Numbered from the stretch's first letter, positions 47,719 to 61,049 are shown. The stretch: DNA of 64,000 bases from Gymnorhina tibicen (GCA_013399875.1 VXAZ01009310.1:1-64000); one strand, 5' to 3'. Numbers and translations are program-made. The notes: generated from the sequence alone by a model not told the origin.

Positions 47719-50384
47719 AACAGTGCAGCCTTTCATGTCTGTGTGTCTGAATCAGGAGCTGCAGGCAGAGCTTCTAGTCTGTGCATGACTTTTGCTTTCA
47801 AAAACTGGGATAGGATAAAGCCTAGGAATCCTTGAGAGTCTCCAGGGAATTTTCTTGGAAGTAATTAAGTCCCTGCTCTGAGGCTGGTCCCCTTCAATCT
47901 GTTGTCCAGTGTCCTTCCTTCCATCCTCAGCCCACCTTCATCTGAAACCCTGACACCGGTGTAGGACCCTATTGAGTTGTTACTGTTCCCTCCAGTGCTG
48001 AGCAGTGATTTTGCCCTCAATAGGAGAAGGTTCCTTTCATTCAGGCACATCTTTCCTCAGTGCCACATCTTGCCAGCTGAACTGATTTTGGAAGGGGAAG
48101 GTTCCTGTTTCTGTGAATTCAATTTGGCATGCTGGACTTGGAGATCTAAGTACTCTAAATACCCAGTTTCCAGGCTCAAAGTCCAGTTCCAAATTCTTTC
48201 AAATATAAAGTTCCTGAAATACAAAAAGGAAAAAAACCAGAAGTCAGAAACGAGCCTGTAATTATGTTTGTTTGAAAACACATTTGTTTGAGACTGGGAG
48301 GTTTCAAGTTTGATATTCCAGAATCAACAAATTTGAGTTGTTTGCACATATATTTGTTGTTATCTGAAAATTCTTCAGATTTCTTCTGGCCCACAAGAAC
48401 ACTTCCTGCTGACCAATGCCAAGCTCTGTGCTGAGTGGGAGATATTTTTGCCAGGGATATTGCAGATGATGTCCCAGCCGATATGAGACTTGGCAAATCT
48501 GTTGGATTTACTTGATTTGCTCCAAGGGGTGGCACTTTGAAAACCCTTGTCCCAGGGCTGCCAATTTAAGGAGCCCTTTCAAGTGCAGAAAACGTCCATG
48601 TGTTCCTCATTTGCCACAGGCTGGGTCATCGTCAATCCCTCCCTTGAGTAATACAATGGCTATAATGCAAAGCTGAAGTGGGTTGGAGTTTTTTATTATT
48701 ATTTCTAGTAGGCAAAGCTAAAAGGAGACAGAACTGATGAAATTTTTATGCTGTTTGCTACAGAGGAGAAAGCGAAAAATAAGTGGATTTGCGTGCTTTG
48801 ACCTTGGCCAGAAGGGGTTTGGATATTTTCAAGACAGCAAAGTTCAAAAGGTTCCTGTGAGCTGTGCCCGTGAGGACAACCCCTCCTCCAGGAACTTCTT
48901 CCTGTCCTCCAGGACACCAGTGGATTAAAAGAAATATTTTGTAATAGAAGATTAGTTCTTACTGTTTATTTTCTTAAGCAATTTTATGAACTTTTTAAAA
49001 TTGTATTTTAGCTCTTCTCTCCCATGAGAGCTCTGAACACTTGGAAGGTATTGGAGATTGAAGATAATCATAATAAAACAGCTTTGACCTTGGATTAAAA
49101 ATTTGCTGAGGTGACAGAGAAGCATATGAATCAATTACAACTCATACACAAGATGCAAAGGCTGCATTTGGTTAAAATTTTAAGAATCCAGGACCAAACA
49201 AGCATGCCAATAGTCACAGCCAGATCCACAGCTCTGTGTCAGCTGCTCTTTTCAGTACACTTTGATTTTTAAAAAAACAACCAAAGATGTGCAAGCTCGG
49301 GATCACTGAACACTCCTTCTGCAGGTATCCAGAATTTTCAGGTATCCAAGGACACTCGAGAAGCCTTCGCTTGTAGGATTCAAAGCAAGGCACCAGGGAT
49401 GAGAGGGAACTGGGGGCAGGGTAAGGTCCTGCTTTGTCAGAAGAAAATTCCTGGGGTATTGTTTGAGAGCTTTTAATTTCTTTAGAGCAATTGTTGTTAC
49501 CATTTGGCAGGGCTGCACCCCAGTCAGTGCCTGTAGGAGGAGAAAGAAGAAATTATGTGGGATCTTAGTTTCTCATATAAAGGGAACAAGGCACAGAGAC
49601 AGACAAGTTGGTGCCATCATCGTGGTGACAATGACAAAACAATGTCTTCTTCTGAGCTGATTTTACAAGATAATAAAAAGCTTTCAAAACAGAGCGTTGC
49701 AAGTGCTCCTGAAATACAAACTGAAGTGGTTTATAAACTCTCCAGCCCTGCAAAGTGATTCTTGCTATTGAAAGTATGGCTGTGCTTAATGTGGCATATT
49801 TTCACATCACAAATTATGATTTGCTTTAAGTGGATGCTGCGTATGCTCCCCTTTTGTTCCACAGAGGACAGTTTTGGAATTTATTAACTTTTCATTCAGG
49901 GTCTGATAGGAATATTTGTACAGCATTCCAAAGGGTGCTTGGTTAGCTCTGAAGACACCCAACCCAGGCCCCGAAGGGGTCCATTTTTAATGGGATTTTA
50001 GAGGTGTCATTAACAACAGGCTTGGGGCAACAACGCACAAAGATAATGAGGTGCTGGCATAAAATGTGCTTTCTTCAGGTCTGATTGATGTGTTTTGGCT
50101 CCCTGAGCCCTCCCTCAGCAGAAACTCTTCCCAACACACTCCTGTGCCTGAAGGGACAGTGAGGAAAACCATCCTGCCCCACAGCATTCGGGGAAGGTTT
50201 CCCTGACCCCTGGGCCGTGCACGTCCATCCCCCTCTGCTTTCTGCTCTGCTGCCGCTACAAAGAGCCACTTGCCAGCACCTCAGGGCATCTGGGGTCCTT
50301 CTCAAAGGGCACTTGGTACAAGGCTGCTCTTGAAGGCCAGGTGTGCCCAAATTTCTACTGGATTACTGCAGGATTTGGGGCGGG
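47719..50384. other. Unique stretch, no recognised gene
   Basis: No repeat is recognised. The 119-codon minus-strand frame at 48176-48535 and the plus-strand frame at 47977-48261 have no domain features. Segment 50080-50330 is GC-rich for the window (about 55-60 percent by eye) and contains a 91-codon minus-strand frame with no recognised motif. Confidence 0.4.
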
Positions 50385-50545
50385 AAGGAAGTCTGGAGCT
50401 CTCTAATCCAACCTTCTCAAAGCAGGATTAACTTGAAATTTGCACACTTGGTAGCTCGTGGCCAGAACCAGTTAAATTTTGAGTGTCTTCAAGGTTCTCC
50501 CAGTATGTGTTGTGGTGTTTGGTCACTGCCATGGTGATGCCAAAA
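50385..50545 (-). mobile_element. Probable old CR1 LINE fragment, minus strand
   Basis: The plus strand reads like CR1 antisense: GGAGCTCTCTAATCCAACCTTCTCAAAGCAGGATTAACTT, then GTGGCCAGAACCAGTTAAATTTTGAGTGTCTTCAAGG, then GTGTTTGGTCACTGCCATGGTG. Compare the CR1 antisense blocks 'aatccaaccccctgctcaaagcagg', 'ccagtcaagttttgaatatctccaagg' and 'gtgtttgaccacc'. It is diverged but collinear over 160 bp. Confidence 0.65.
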
Positions 50546-53500
50546 GCCCCTCATGCGACATTTACTCAGAATTTAACTCCTCTGAGTAGGAAATGGGACT
50601 TGCTTGGGCATTTTACTTCACTTTGAGCAACCTGTAGAAACATCAATAAGGCTGCAAAGCAAACACCAACCACTTTTATTATTAAAACTCTTCTGAAAAT
50701 AATAAAAAAAGAAATTAGCTAAAACAGACTACAACAGAAGGATTGAAATTCAAGTCTTGCCTTGCTACTCTTCCCTTTCAGAAGAGCAAGTCATTGATTC
50801 CTGGTTAGGATTCAGCCAATTTCCCCATCACATTGATGCTCAGTTTTGGGGGTAACTGAAGAAATGCCAAGAGACTTTGCCTTGGAAATCAACACAGTCA
50901 GAAAAACTTCCCCATTAATAAAAGTATTTGAAGAGCACTTGTGAGAATATGTTAATTTTATAAGAAAACTGCAAACCTGGTGTTGAAAAAAGATCTACAT
51001 CTCTTAATTTTTAATGTTCTGACTCTGTTTGCATTAGAATATGGTTGAAAACAAAAACATGAGAATAAATTAATGCTACCTCTGACCATTTAGTTCTTCA
51101 TTTAGAAAGAAAACCCCTTTTTGTACTAACATATTTTGTCTGTCTGCAGAAATATGTGAATGTCTTCTATCCTGATAAATTTCAGGGATGAGTTTTATGA
51201 TGACTTCTGGGTTTACAGCAGAATTTTTAAAGATAGCTCTGGATGAACATGTGTATTTATTATGAATGGTTCTCCTGCAGTTGCTCATCTACCCTCATCT
51301 TTAGCAGATTTGTCTGAAGTCCCTGTAGGGAATATCTATTACAAAACTGCCTGTAATTTTAAAAACACTTATCATGGCAACAGCTCTTGAAGACAGAAGG
51401 GAGTTTTTTCTGTCTTGGTTTCAAGACAGTAATGAAGCTGGTGCTCAGTAACCTGCCAGGTGCTGTACAGGAAGAGAGTGATTGAGAAGTGAATTAAAAG
51501 CAGGATTCCCATGTCCTGACAGCAAGAACATTTTCCTCTGTGTATCCGACAGGAGAAGTCTCTGCCCTCTGGTGTGTCCATGTGTGCAGAGGATGAATAA
51601 GGATTAAAAGGTTTCTGCTTTGGGGCACGGTGCTATCAGTCATACACGGCAGGAAATCAAAGTATCCTTCTTGTGCTCATTAAAGAACTGGTGGCAGGTT
51701 TTGGTTGTTTTTTTACCGGAGAGTTCTTCCCTTCAGTCTGCAAATTCAAATTTGGGTCTCTGTGCGTTAAGTAGCATATGCATTTTCATCCTCACATCCT
51801 GTCTGCATCGTCTGCTGTGACATGTGTGTTTAACTCACATGGCAGCTATGCATCACCTTTTTTTTCAGTTAAATAACAGTGAAATTCTCATTAGTACATA
51901 GGTTATAAGGTTTTAAAATGTCAAAAAAGCAAGATGGAGCTGGTAATTGATTAACCTGAGGTGGTGCAAAGCTTCACCCTCAAACACTCAATGTTTAGGA
52001 TTTAAAGATGTATTGAGTTGTGTAGTGACTAAGGATAGAATTAAATCTAAAATTTCCCTTGCAGTTATTTATCACTCAGAAGTTTTTCCTTGAGAGAAGA
52101 ATATTATTTGAAAATTAACTACAAATACACTAAATATGTTGTCTGTATAACTATTGCAGCTAATCTGACATAAATATTTTAAAAAGCAAACAACCCAATG
52201 TTTTTTGCTCATCAGTTCACCTGCCCAGGCAATAAATATCAAATGCGGGGCCTAGAAAGACATATTTTATGTAAAAATCAACTTCATTGCAGATATGCAT
52301 AAATGAAAGGAACAGTAACACATGTTTTCAGAACCCACTCAGAGTTTAGGAACATATGTTAGGCAGGGAATATGGATATATGTTATGTCAGGCAAGGGAA
52401 GAGTTTTGGAGGGAAACCAAAATCCGTGGAGATAATGGTTCTACTCCCTGTTCTGAGCTGAATTCCTGAAGGGAAGGATGGGAAGAGCACCAGAACCTCT
52501 GCCTGAGCCCTCCTATGGTGTCTCAGAGATTGGGCAAAAGGACAAGGAGACCAGATCAGCTGAAAACACCAGTTCACTACTAGGCTGAAATGTTTAGGTC
52601 TGCTCAAAGGGATGGACTATGGGGTTTTTCCCAGTGTTGGAGAATTGCCAAAACTAACGGAAATTTATCAGGAATAACATGAGGTCTGTTGGGCAATCTT
52701 TCACACAGGTGCAAAACCTCATAACAACACTGCTGGTGTTGATCTAATTAAAAGCTGATGTTGCTCTGATGATCTTTAATATATTCCGTTACATGTATTT
52801 CGTGCAGATAAAACTGGTGTTCTCTGATTTTGTCATTTATGACCAATAATCCAGGCACTTCTGGACATGTACAGGAGAGAGATGCAGGAGAAGACCTGAA
52901 AATCACAATGGGTGTGAAAATTATTCTAGAAATACCAGTAATGCTCACATTGTGGGAATGGGAACAAACACAGTCAAACAAGAAATGTGTTTGTATAAAA
53001 GCACACGAACACAACACCCTTCTTTTCTTTTCAAAGAACACCTTTGTAGGTGCAATTAGGTGCAATTTTGCAACTAGAAAAAGGCAAAGGGAGGATTCCC
53101 TGGTTATCTAATTCTGGCATCCATTATGTGCCTGTGTTTTGAAGTTAGAGAATCACATCTTGCTTTTCTTCTTGCAGGAGCTCTACCTCATTCCTGGCCT
53201 GGGTTGGACAGCACTCCCTAAAAGAGTTCATTTTTCTTCTTCCTCCCTCTGCCATGAGTGATGCTCCTGCCTTCTGTACATGTGGTTCAAAAAAATCAAC
53301 TTTCTTCTGGATTTGTCAGTCTCATTAATATAGTGTTCTCTCTTCAAAATATAAATGTAGTTAACTTTTGCAACACCTCTTTGAGGTGAGAACAGGCTCC
53401 TTTAATTGCTGGGCTTATTTTGATGAGAAACTGAGGCACAGGAAGATGAATCTACTAAATGTATCTACTGACTGTGCATCTTCATTTTAGGATTTGTAAC

Positions 53501-53555
53501 AAAAAGGAGATCAGAATAAAAGTCATGGTCTCACCTGACCTTAAGCTTTATAAAG
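50546..53555. other. Unique A+T-rich stretch
   Basis: No transposon or gene is recognised. The 105-codon minus-strand frame at 52748-53065 and the overlapping plus-strand frame at 52830-53111 have no domain features. Confidence 0.45.
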
Positions 53556-54004
53556 TCATAGGAACATTAAAGTCGTAACTCTCAGTTCATCAAGTCTAAT
53601 CATCAACCCAGCATGCACCACCACAAGGTTCACCACTAAAATATGTCCTCAGCTGCTACATCCACATGTTTTTTGAATGCTTCCATGGATGGTGACTCCA
53701 CCACTGCCCTGGGCAGCCTGTTCCAGTGCTTGACAACCCCTTCTGTGAAGAAATTGCTGCTAATATCAAATCTAACCCTCCCCTGGCACAACTTCAGGGT
53801 GTTTCCTCTTGTCCTGTCACTTGTTTCCTGGGAGAAGAGACTGAAACACATCTATCTACAACCTTCTTGCAGGTAGTTGTAGAGGATGAGTATGTCCTCC
53901 TTGAGCCTCCTTTTCTCCAGGCTGAGCCCCACCCCAGCTGCTCCTGGTGCTCCGGACCCTTTCCCAGCTCTGTTGCCCTAAATGTCTTTCTTGTAGTGAG
54001 GGGA
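53556..54004 (-). mobile_element. CR1 LINE 3' part, minus strand, about 450 bp
   Basis: The plus strand starts CATAGGAACATTAAAGTCG (tail side), then CATCAAGTCTAATCATCAACCCAGC, CTCCACCACTGCCCTGGGCAGCCTGTTCC, GTGAAGAAATTGCTGCTAATATC, CCTCCCCTGGCACAACTTCAGGG and CTTGTCCTGTCACTTG, then CCTTTTCTCCAGGCTGAGCCCC and GCTCCGGACCC. The element's 5'-truncated end faces the next CR1 across about 130 bp. The frame at 53794-54114 is a repeat translation. Confidence 0.95.
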
Positions 54005-54136
54005 AAAGACTGAGGCTGCTCATTAAATCCCACCTGGATATCTTTATATGGAAAATATATTTCAGACAGATGCAATACTTGTTTCTGAGGTAGCGTGATA
54101 CACGCCAGCTCCACTCTGGACTGAGTAGGGTAGCAA

Positions 54137-54432
54137 GCTGGGGTTCAGCTTCTTTTCCCAGGAAACACGTGAGAGGACAAGAGGAAAGATTGAGAGGCCT
54201 CAAGATGTGCCAAGAGAGGTTCAGTTTGGGCATCACGAGGAGTTTCTTCATGGAAAGGGTGGTCAGGCACTGGAAGTGGCTGCCCTGGGAGGTTTGGAGT
54301 CCCCATGCACAGAGGCGCCTGGACGTGGCACTCAGTGCTCTGGTCTGGGTGACAAGGTGGGGATTGGGCTCAGCTTGGACTTGATGTTCCTGGAGGGCTT
54401 TTCCAACCTAAATGATTCTGTGATTCTGTGTA
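54137..54432 (+). mobile_element. CR1 LINE 3' end, plus strand
   Basis: It reads AAACACGTGAGAGGACAAGAGG, AGGCCTCAAGATGTGCCAAG, CATCACGAGGAGTTTCTTCATGG, GGTCAGGCACTGGAAGTGG and GGCACTCAGTGCTCTGGTC, ending AATGATTCTGTGATTCTGTG. It is of the same broad type as the minus-strand copy immediately to the left, arranged head to head with it. Frames at 54169-54503 and 53856-54251 are repeat translations. Confidence 0.94.
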
Positions 54433-55880
54433 TAAAGAACCAAGTTTGCACCTGCCTGCCACGCCCCGTGATTTCCAGGACCCTGTTGGTCTGGGAGCTG
54501 TAGAATGAGATGTTTTCATTTCATTCCTCATAAGGTGCTGTGGGCATGGAGGAACCCAGAGCTGCAGCTCAAAAGCAGCAGGTGGGGGATGCCAGGTGGG
54601 ACCTGAGCAGATAAAAAAAGTTCAAAGAGTGGACAGCAGCAGTCCCTGTGATTTATTCCTGACTCCCAGCCTGATGCATGCTGTGAACAGAGATGTGAGT
54701 GGAGTCTCTGCGCAGGAACTGTTTCCTGCCTGCCCCGGTGCACGCTGACCTGTGCTGCTCCTGCCCTGCCTCCAGCTGCGGGCAGTGAAACCCAGCCAAA
54801 GCAAATCACACACACACACAAATGTCTCTGCCCGAGGCTGTACCGAGGGAAATTTAAATCCTGCTCAGCGCACCCTGGAGACACAGAACTCTGAAGCATG
54901 AATATTCAATATTATCTTTATCTTAATGATCAGCAGAAAGTACCCTGAATATTTTGAGGGCAATGCAGGCATATTTTGTTCCATCTCCAGTCCAAAGAAC
55001 TTAGCTGATAGTTGAGGTTAATTTAAAAATGCAGATTGAAGTATTTATTCAGTCTTTGATTCAGTATTGATTAGGCAATGCTAGGCTTAAACTGAGATGT
55101 GTTCTGGAAGTGTCACAAACACAATATAAAACAATTATTAGACTAACCTTTTCTTCTAATTCAATCTTGGCCTGAAGATCCCAAATGAATGGGGTGAAGG
55201 ATTTAAATGGTGCATTGAGTTTGTGTGGCAAGGTTTTGTTAGAGGAGAGGCAGCAACTCCACCAACTGAGCTGCTGGACTAAACACCTTCTCAGTGTAGG
55301 GCATGCTTTTCTCCCCTTGAATAATTTGTATGACTTTCCTGGTGTTAAAATATGAATTCCTGACTGGATGTAGCATTCCAATCATGGCAGTGTGTTTCTC
55401 AAAGGTAATAGCAACTCTTTGGTGTTAGTCAGTGTCGGTTGTTCCCGGTATATCTTTATATCTGTGCTTTCTTCTGTACACATACCTCCACCTTAATCAC
55501 AAGGGAGGCCCAAAACCAGAAATCTGCAGGTAGCACAGGTTGTTTATCTGGTTTTTGCTGACAGACAGACCTGTTAACTATCTGCTTCTATTGAGGCTGC
55601 TGTGTGTAGAACAACTTGTTTTCCATTTTCTTCCAGTGCAAGATGGGGTTAACATCTACTGTATTACCTTGCTCCTGAATTACACCTTCCTGAGCAAGAA
55701 TGCTGCAGCTTTATGGGGGTGTGGGCTGCACTGAGAGGAGACAGGAGTGGATGTGGGATGAGGGCAGAGGCACACACTGCTGGGACTCCTGCAGGAGGGC
55801 AAAGGTGGGGCTCAGTGACTCTGTGGAGATGCGCCAGTTGTTGGGCAGCTGAAGGGAGAAAGCAGGGAGGACTGGATGGA
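54433..55880. other. Unique stretch
   Basis: It contains a (CA)7 tract at 54807-54820. The region 54660-54800 is GC-rich relative to its surroundings, and the overlapping minus-strand frames there (54528-54899, 54622-54819) have no domain features. No repeat is recognised in 54900-55700. The 55730-55880 part is G-rich and may be a decayed 5' continuation of the next CR1. Confidence 0.45.
54807..54820. repeat. Short (CA)7 microsatellite
   Basis: Seven pure CA units in a GC-rich local context. Confidence 0.9.
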
Positions 55881-56007
55881 AGGCCAGGATGGATGGGGCT
55901 TGGAGAAACCTGACGTAGTGGAAGGTGTCCCTGCCCATGGCAGGGGGTGGAATGAGGTGAGCTTTAAGATCCTTTTAAAAACAAACCATTTTAGGATTCT
56001 ATGATTC
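55881..56007 (+). mobile_element. CR1 LINE 3' end, plus strand, short
   Basis: AGGCCAGGATGGATGGGGCTTGG, GAAACCTGACGTAGTGGAAGG, CCCATGGCAGGGGGTGGAATGAGG and GCTTTAAGATCC, ending ATTTTAGGATTCTATGATTCC. Only the last 130 bp are clear. Frames at 55713-55938 and 55812-56045 are repeat translations. Confidence 0.93.
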
Positions 56008-57113
56008 CTCTCTTGAGGTGTGGTGAGAGTGAAGAGATGATTCATGAAGCTGGAAGCAAAGAGAGCGCCAGCCTGTGCCTGTCCTGCATTGTCACACCTG
56101 CCCTGGGGGTGGTGGTGTCCACCTGAACATCCAGCTGGCTCATTGCAGACTTAAACCAAAGAGTGAATCAACACCTAAACACTGCAAAGGATGAGAGACC
56201 TCAGCCTCAGCTCTGAATTCAAACCCTCGCCTGGCAGTGAAGGTGTAACTACATCTCTGTTAAGGTGGCAGTGAACACCCCTGCCCACAGCAGTTTCCAC
56301 AATCGTTTTTGGAGGTCTAGTGGCAGTCTGGGTAGAGCAACCAGCAGCTTTCTCAAAGCTACAGAAGTTCAGCCTAAACCCAAATAAATGCCTTGAGAGC
56401 TCTGTGAAAGAAAGCAACACCTGCACAGCTGTAATGATGGTGGTGTCCAGGCTGCACATGATTCATTGCAGGATCAGAAATGCTCCTGAGGTAACATTAA
56501 ACCCACTGAGAGGTGAGATGGGAATTCTGTAAGGCCTCCAAGAGAGGTATGATAAAGATCCACCAGCAAAGTGCCTTTATCAAATGCTCTTGCCAACTTG
56601 TAACAGAACTCGGGGGTCTGAAGCACACCCTGGAGCCCAGGTTTCTCCTTTACAAGGGGCCACCCTGCTTCTGAGTCTGGGTCATGTTCTTCCACCAGCA
56701 AAACAAACAGATAATTTGTTTGTACAAACCTTGTGCAGTCATCCAAGTTTCCCCATTTAATAGCGGAGTTTACTGGGAAAAAGATATTTCTTAGTTTTAG
56801 AAACCTTAATTCAGGGTCAGTGAGGAAACTCTTACCTAAACACAAAGTTTTAAGAGCAAATCTGCCATGTTATATTTGTGTCTCTGTTCCTATAATTTAA
56901 AAAAAAGTATAATGAGCCACTAAACAAACTATTCTTGGTGCTGACTGAAACAATTAACAATTATTATTTATAACATAAATAGTCTAGAGTGAATTATGTT
57001 TAGTTTTCTCTTCAGCTCCGTCCCCAGCATTTGCATTTCACTGCTCTACTGGTATGTTTTGGTGCCTACTTTGTTTTTGTCAGCAAAATCAGTTATTTCT
57101 GACATTATTTCAG
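56008..57113. other. Unique stretch, no recognised gene
   Basis: The 123-codon minus-strand frame at 56474-56845 and the others have no family features. Nothing else is recognised. Confidence 0.45.
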
Positions 57114-57241
57114 TGCCTTCAGGGCAGAATGCTGGAACTAAACAACTGGTTCCCTCCACAACATTTTCCGAGCCCATATCGAGTTTCTCTGCTGTTATCC
57201 AGAGAAGTTATGGAAGCAGGGCCAGCAGAAGGAACGCACTG
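57114..57241 (+). other. Weak candidate internal exon
   Basis: A 128-nt segment follows a good acceptor (TTATTTCTGACATTATTTCAG) and ends before a GTAGGG donor-like site. The frame entered after two bases is open and Ser/Thr-rich (PSGQNAGTKQLVPSTTF..., SSFSAVIQRSYGSRAS). A second frame is also open. The donor is weak and no family is recognised. A chance open segment is as likely as an exon. Confidence 0.15.
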
Positions 57242-60200
57242 GTAGGGTTCACTTTGAGCTGAAAGCTATTTCATGCTGTGTATCCACAATTACCTCCATA
57301 TTTATAGATTTCTGTGTGTCCAAAAATGGAGATCTGAACACGTACTCTTGCTTCTTTCAAGAATGAACAGTTTTTATATTAACCAGAGACACCACGGACA
57401 AGTTTCTTTCCAGCAGTCCCTACAAAAAAAGGAAAATTATCTCTTCAGCCAGGTTTCTTGTGTCTGCACCACAGACCTTTCTCCACTGCTTGTAGGCCTT
57501 CAAGGTTTTTTTCAGGTGGAGAAAATCAATTAATCTCTGGAGTCATTCGCAGCCTGGTGAAGGCACAGACACATTAAGCAAAGCTCTGACACAGCTACTG
57601 CTTGTGGCATGAATTTGTCATCTTACATCTCCAGTGCATGTCCCTGACTCCTGCCAGTGGGTGTCTCTGCTAATTGAAACCTTCCTCAGAAAATGATCTG
57701 CAGCCTGAGATTTCCAAGCCTGTCCCAGTTCAAGGTTTCATTTCTGCTTGACACTCCCATTTTGCTTTTCCTCTGCAGAAGTAATCCAATCTTGTTAATT
57801 CTTTTTGGATACGGAAAAGGAATAAGCCCTATTATTATTATTTTCCAGGATAAGGCTTAATTTATCTTGAAAATGCCAAGTATCAACAACCTCGTTGCAC
57901 CTTGCAAGCGTCAGGTGAACTGCAGATTTTTCTTTATATGGCTCTGTTTGTTTAGTCTTACCCATCCTTGAGATGAGTCACTCTTAATGGTAAATATAAA
58001 TACAATGGCAATCTCGAAGCTGCCTTTCCTTTGTCTGCAGTTCCCCAATTTGTGCAGCAATAATTCGAGCAAATCAAGAAAATGGGGCTGAAAATAGGTA
58101 CAGCGTCGATGTCGGCTCAAAAGAAAAGTCTTTATCTCTCATTTGAACGTGTTGATAGCAAGAGACATTGAACTCCCTCAACTTTCCTTAACCCCACAGA
58201 GAATCGATGGAACTTTGCTCCCACCCGGGCAGGCAGCATCAATTCCTGCTCATTCACACTTGGATGTTCGTGGGAGGACTGGGAAGAGTCAGGGTGGAAG
58301 GGCTGGGGGGGTTGATTTCTCCCCTGAACTCCAGAGCTTTTCTCACTCCAGATGAATTCGCCAATTACCACTTGGATATCTCATAATGTTTTCTTTTTAC
58401 TCAAGGCAATCAGTGGACAGAACAGGGAGAACTACTCTGAGCAGAGCATTTATCTTGATAACACTCAGTGTGCCAGCACTCAATTTATGAAAAATGTCTT
58501 TCCAATTACTTTAATCTGTTTTAACTTGTTTCAACAAAGAAAGGAGACTTAATGTTTATGATATTGCAGATGGCCGTGTCCAACACGTATATTTCTGATT
58601 CTTGAGTATTTTGTGTATATTCAGGGAATCTTGAACACTGGAATTGAGCATGTTTGACAATTATGGCACCATGTAGATCAGTATATAACATTTTATCTGG
58701 ACGAGTTTCCCTCATATTCTGATGACAGTCAAACTATTTTAATAATTTATTTTAGGTTGCCCTTATGTTGGTTGATATTCATGTAACAGAGCTCTTCATC
58801 TCGCATCAGCAGCGTGTACTTTCCAAATGTTATTTCTCTGAGCAATGCCAAATGAAATAGTTTGTTCTTTTCCCTTTATATCTGTGACGTTTACGCATCC
58901 TGGCTTTCCTGTTTGGAATGGTGGATCCCAGCACTGCTGAACAGACTGCAATCTTGATTTCATTATCCCTCAATCCCATGTGTTGGGCCTTCTACCAAAG
59001 TTGTGCCTCTTGCTGTGGATAGCTCTGATATTGGGCAATTAATCTGTGATCTCAGAATATTGTAAAATAGATAGTGATAAATTTCCCTGGAGCATGACTT
59101 TTTAGGAGTTAAGAAACTTACAAGACCTGAGGTCTGTTCCCAGACAGATATTTTGTATTATTTAAGTAGTAAATACTTATTAAGTTAATAAATATTAATA
59201 ATTAGCATTACAAATTGCAGCAAAAATATGAATGTCACTAATAATACAATACTCTTAATTATAAAATAATATTAAAATATTGACATTAAAAGATAGTATA
59301 TTATTAGTAATTGGATTAGCAAACAAATATTTATTTATAAGTACAGAGATAGGTGAGGGCTGCTGTAGTAACTCATCTTTCTGTTCTGTGGGCTGCGATT
59401 CCTCTCATCAAACTCCTCATGTCTGCGATGTGTTTGGATGTGTCTGAGCTTGGATTGTCATCGCACAGTGGAGAGAAATGGACACTTCCAGGACATCATT
59501 CACTTCTGCTGAAGGAAGGATTTAACTGTATAAGATTAAGCCTTTCCCAGTGGTGAGAAAGTCCAGATCTAAGGCTCAAAGCCTGACATTTTCAGCTAGG
59601 ACTAATCAAGCCTATGACAATCTCCTGGAAGGCACAAACCAAATAAATTTCATATCGTCTGTCTGTACAATAACTCTACAAAACGCTTTCCATGTGGAAG
59701 CTTTTCCAAGCATTTCAGTAGATGATCTTTTCCCTGTGATTGATGTTAGCCATAAACTACATGAACATGCTCAGAATTGCTTAATGCAAATCAACTCCTA
59801 AACTGTTTTCACAGCATGATTTTGTCTATTCCTTGCCGGAGAAACTGTGCATTAAGCCTGAGAAGGGCAGGGTTTAACTCACTGTTGTCAAGCAATAACT
59901 CTCCAGAATGCTGCAAATAGTTGAAATCTTTCCCATTTATTACCATGTTGTCAAAGCACATGGGATGGTGGGGCTTTGATTCTGTGTTCATGTTCATGTT
60001 TGGAAGAGGGAAGCAATTGATAATACATTAATGAAAACATTAATCCCTCCTGGCAGGTTCTTATCAGTCAAATGCTGCCTCAGTTCATCTGGAAAGACAA
60101 ACCACGCCATACTGAGGTCTTGCAAGTCCATTTGTATTAAACCCATGGTTTCCTGGAAATTACAGAATATTAATCCAATGGGAAATACAGCTAGACCACC

Positions 60201-60850
60201 CCTGCATAGTTATTTGAATTCCTCTATATGCCAGTGTTAGTCCTCATGAGCTGAATAAGCACAATGAGAAGAATTTGGCCTCTAAGGGTATTAAGAAGGA
60301 GGTATAGCACTGTCTCTCCATAAATCTGCACTTATCACTGTGGTTTGCCATAACAACCTCTCTTTCCAGGAATATGAAGTTTAAAATGTTCCCAGAAGCA
60401 CAAAAATTCCCCGAAGCATAAAGTCATGCAGCTACATTTCCCACAGGACTCACCACAGGGGATATGGAAATGCAATGGCTTCAGCTCGGAGCTAAACGTG
60501 TGTCCTGCAAGCAACAGACAAAAGTGCATCAGGAGCCTCTGCACACCACGTGTGAAGCTGAAAATGCATCCAAAGTTCTCCATTTCATAAACACACAATT
60601 CTGCCATGAGGTGGGGAAAATCTTCCTTTATTTCTAGTCTAATCCTTTTGTTGGCTTGACGAAAGAGTTATCTGTTGTGTAGATTCACATCAAAGTTCCT
60701 GTGTGGAGTAAAATTTTAACTCCACGCCAGTGGAGTTCATTGACCTTGAATATACTTTTTTTGTTGGTGGTATATCTTTATCAGATGGAAATTTTATGCT
60801 TTTCTGTTGCTTTTTGTGATCTGCCAAACACAAAAAGAAGAAAATATCAC
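57242..60850. other. Long unique A+T-rich stretch
   Basis: No gene or transposon is recognised. Segment 59150-59345 is extremely A+T-rich with TTAATA and TAATAA repeats. Small frames (57273-57533, 58132-58371, 59550-59801) have no features of interest. Confidence 0.45.
59150..59345. repeat. A+T-rich low-complexity tract
   Basis: Almost entirely A and T with imperfect TTAATAA, ATATTAAA and TAATAA units. No inverted or direct unit is strictly repeated. Confidence 0.8.
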
Positions 60851-61049
60851 ATTCTTCCCTGTGAGGGTGGTGAGGCCCTGGCACAGATTACCCAGAAAAG
60901 TTGTGGATGCCACATCCTTTAGAAGTGTCCAAGGCCAGGTTGGACGGGGTTTGGAGCAACCTGGGAGAGTGGAAGGTGTCCCTGCCCGTGTCAGGGGGTG
61001 GAATGAGATGAGTTTAAGTCCCCTCCCAACCCATTCTATGATTCTATGA
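60851..61049 (+). mobile_element. CR1 LINE 3' end, plus strand, well preserved tail
   Basis: ATTCTTCCCTGTGAGGGTGGTGAGG, CAGATTACCCAGAAAAGTTGTGG, GTGTCCAAGGCCAGGTTGG, GGAGCAACCTGGGAGAGTGG and CCCGTGTCAGGGGGTGGAATGAG. It ends with two intact octamers, ATTCTATGATTCTATG. About 200 bp. The frames at 60794-61069 and 60807-61049 are repeat translations. Confidence 0.96.
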
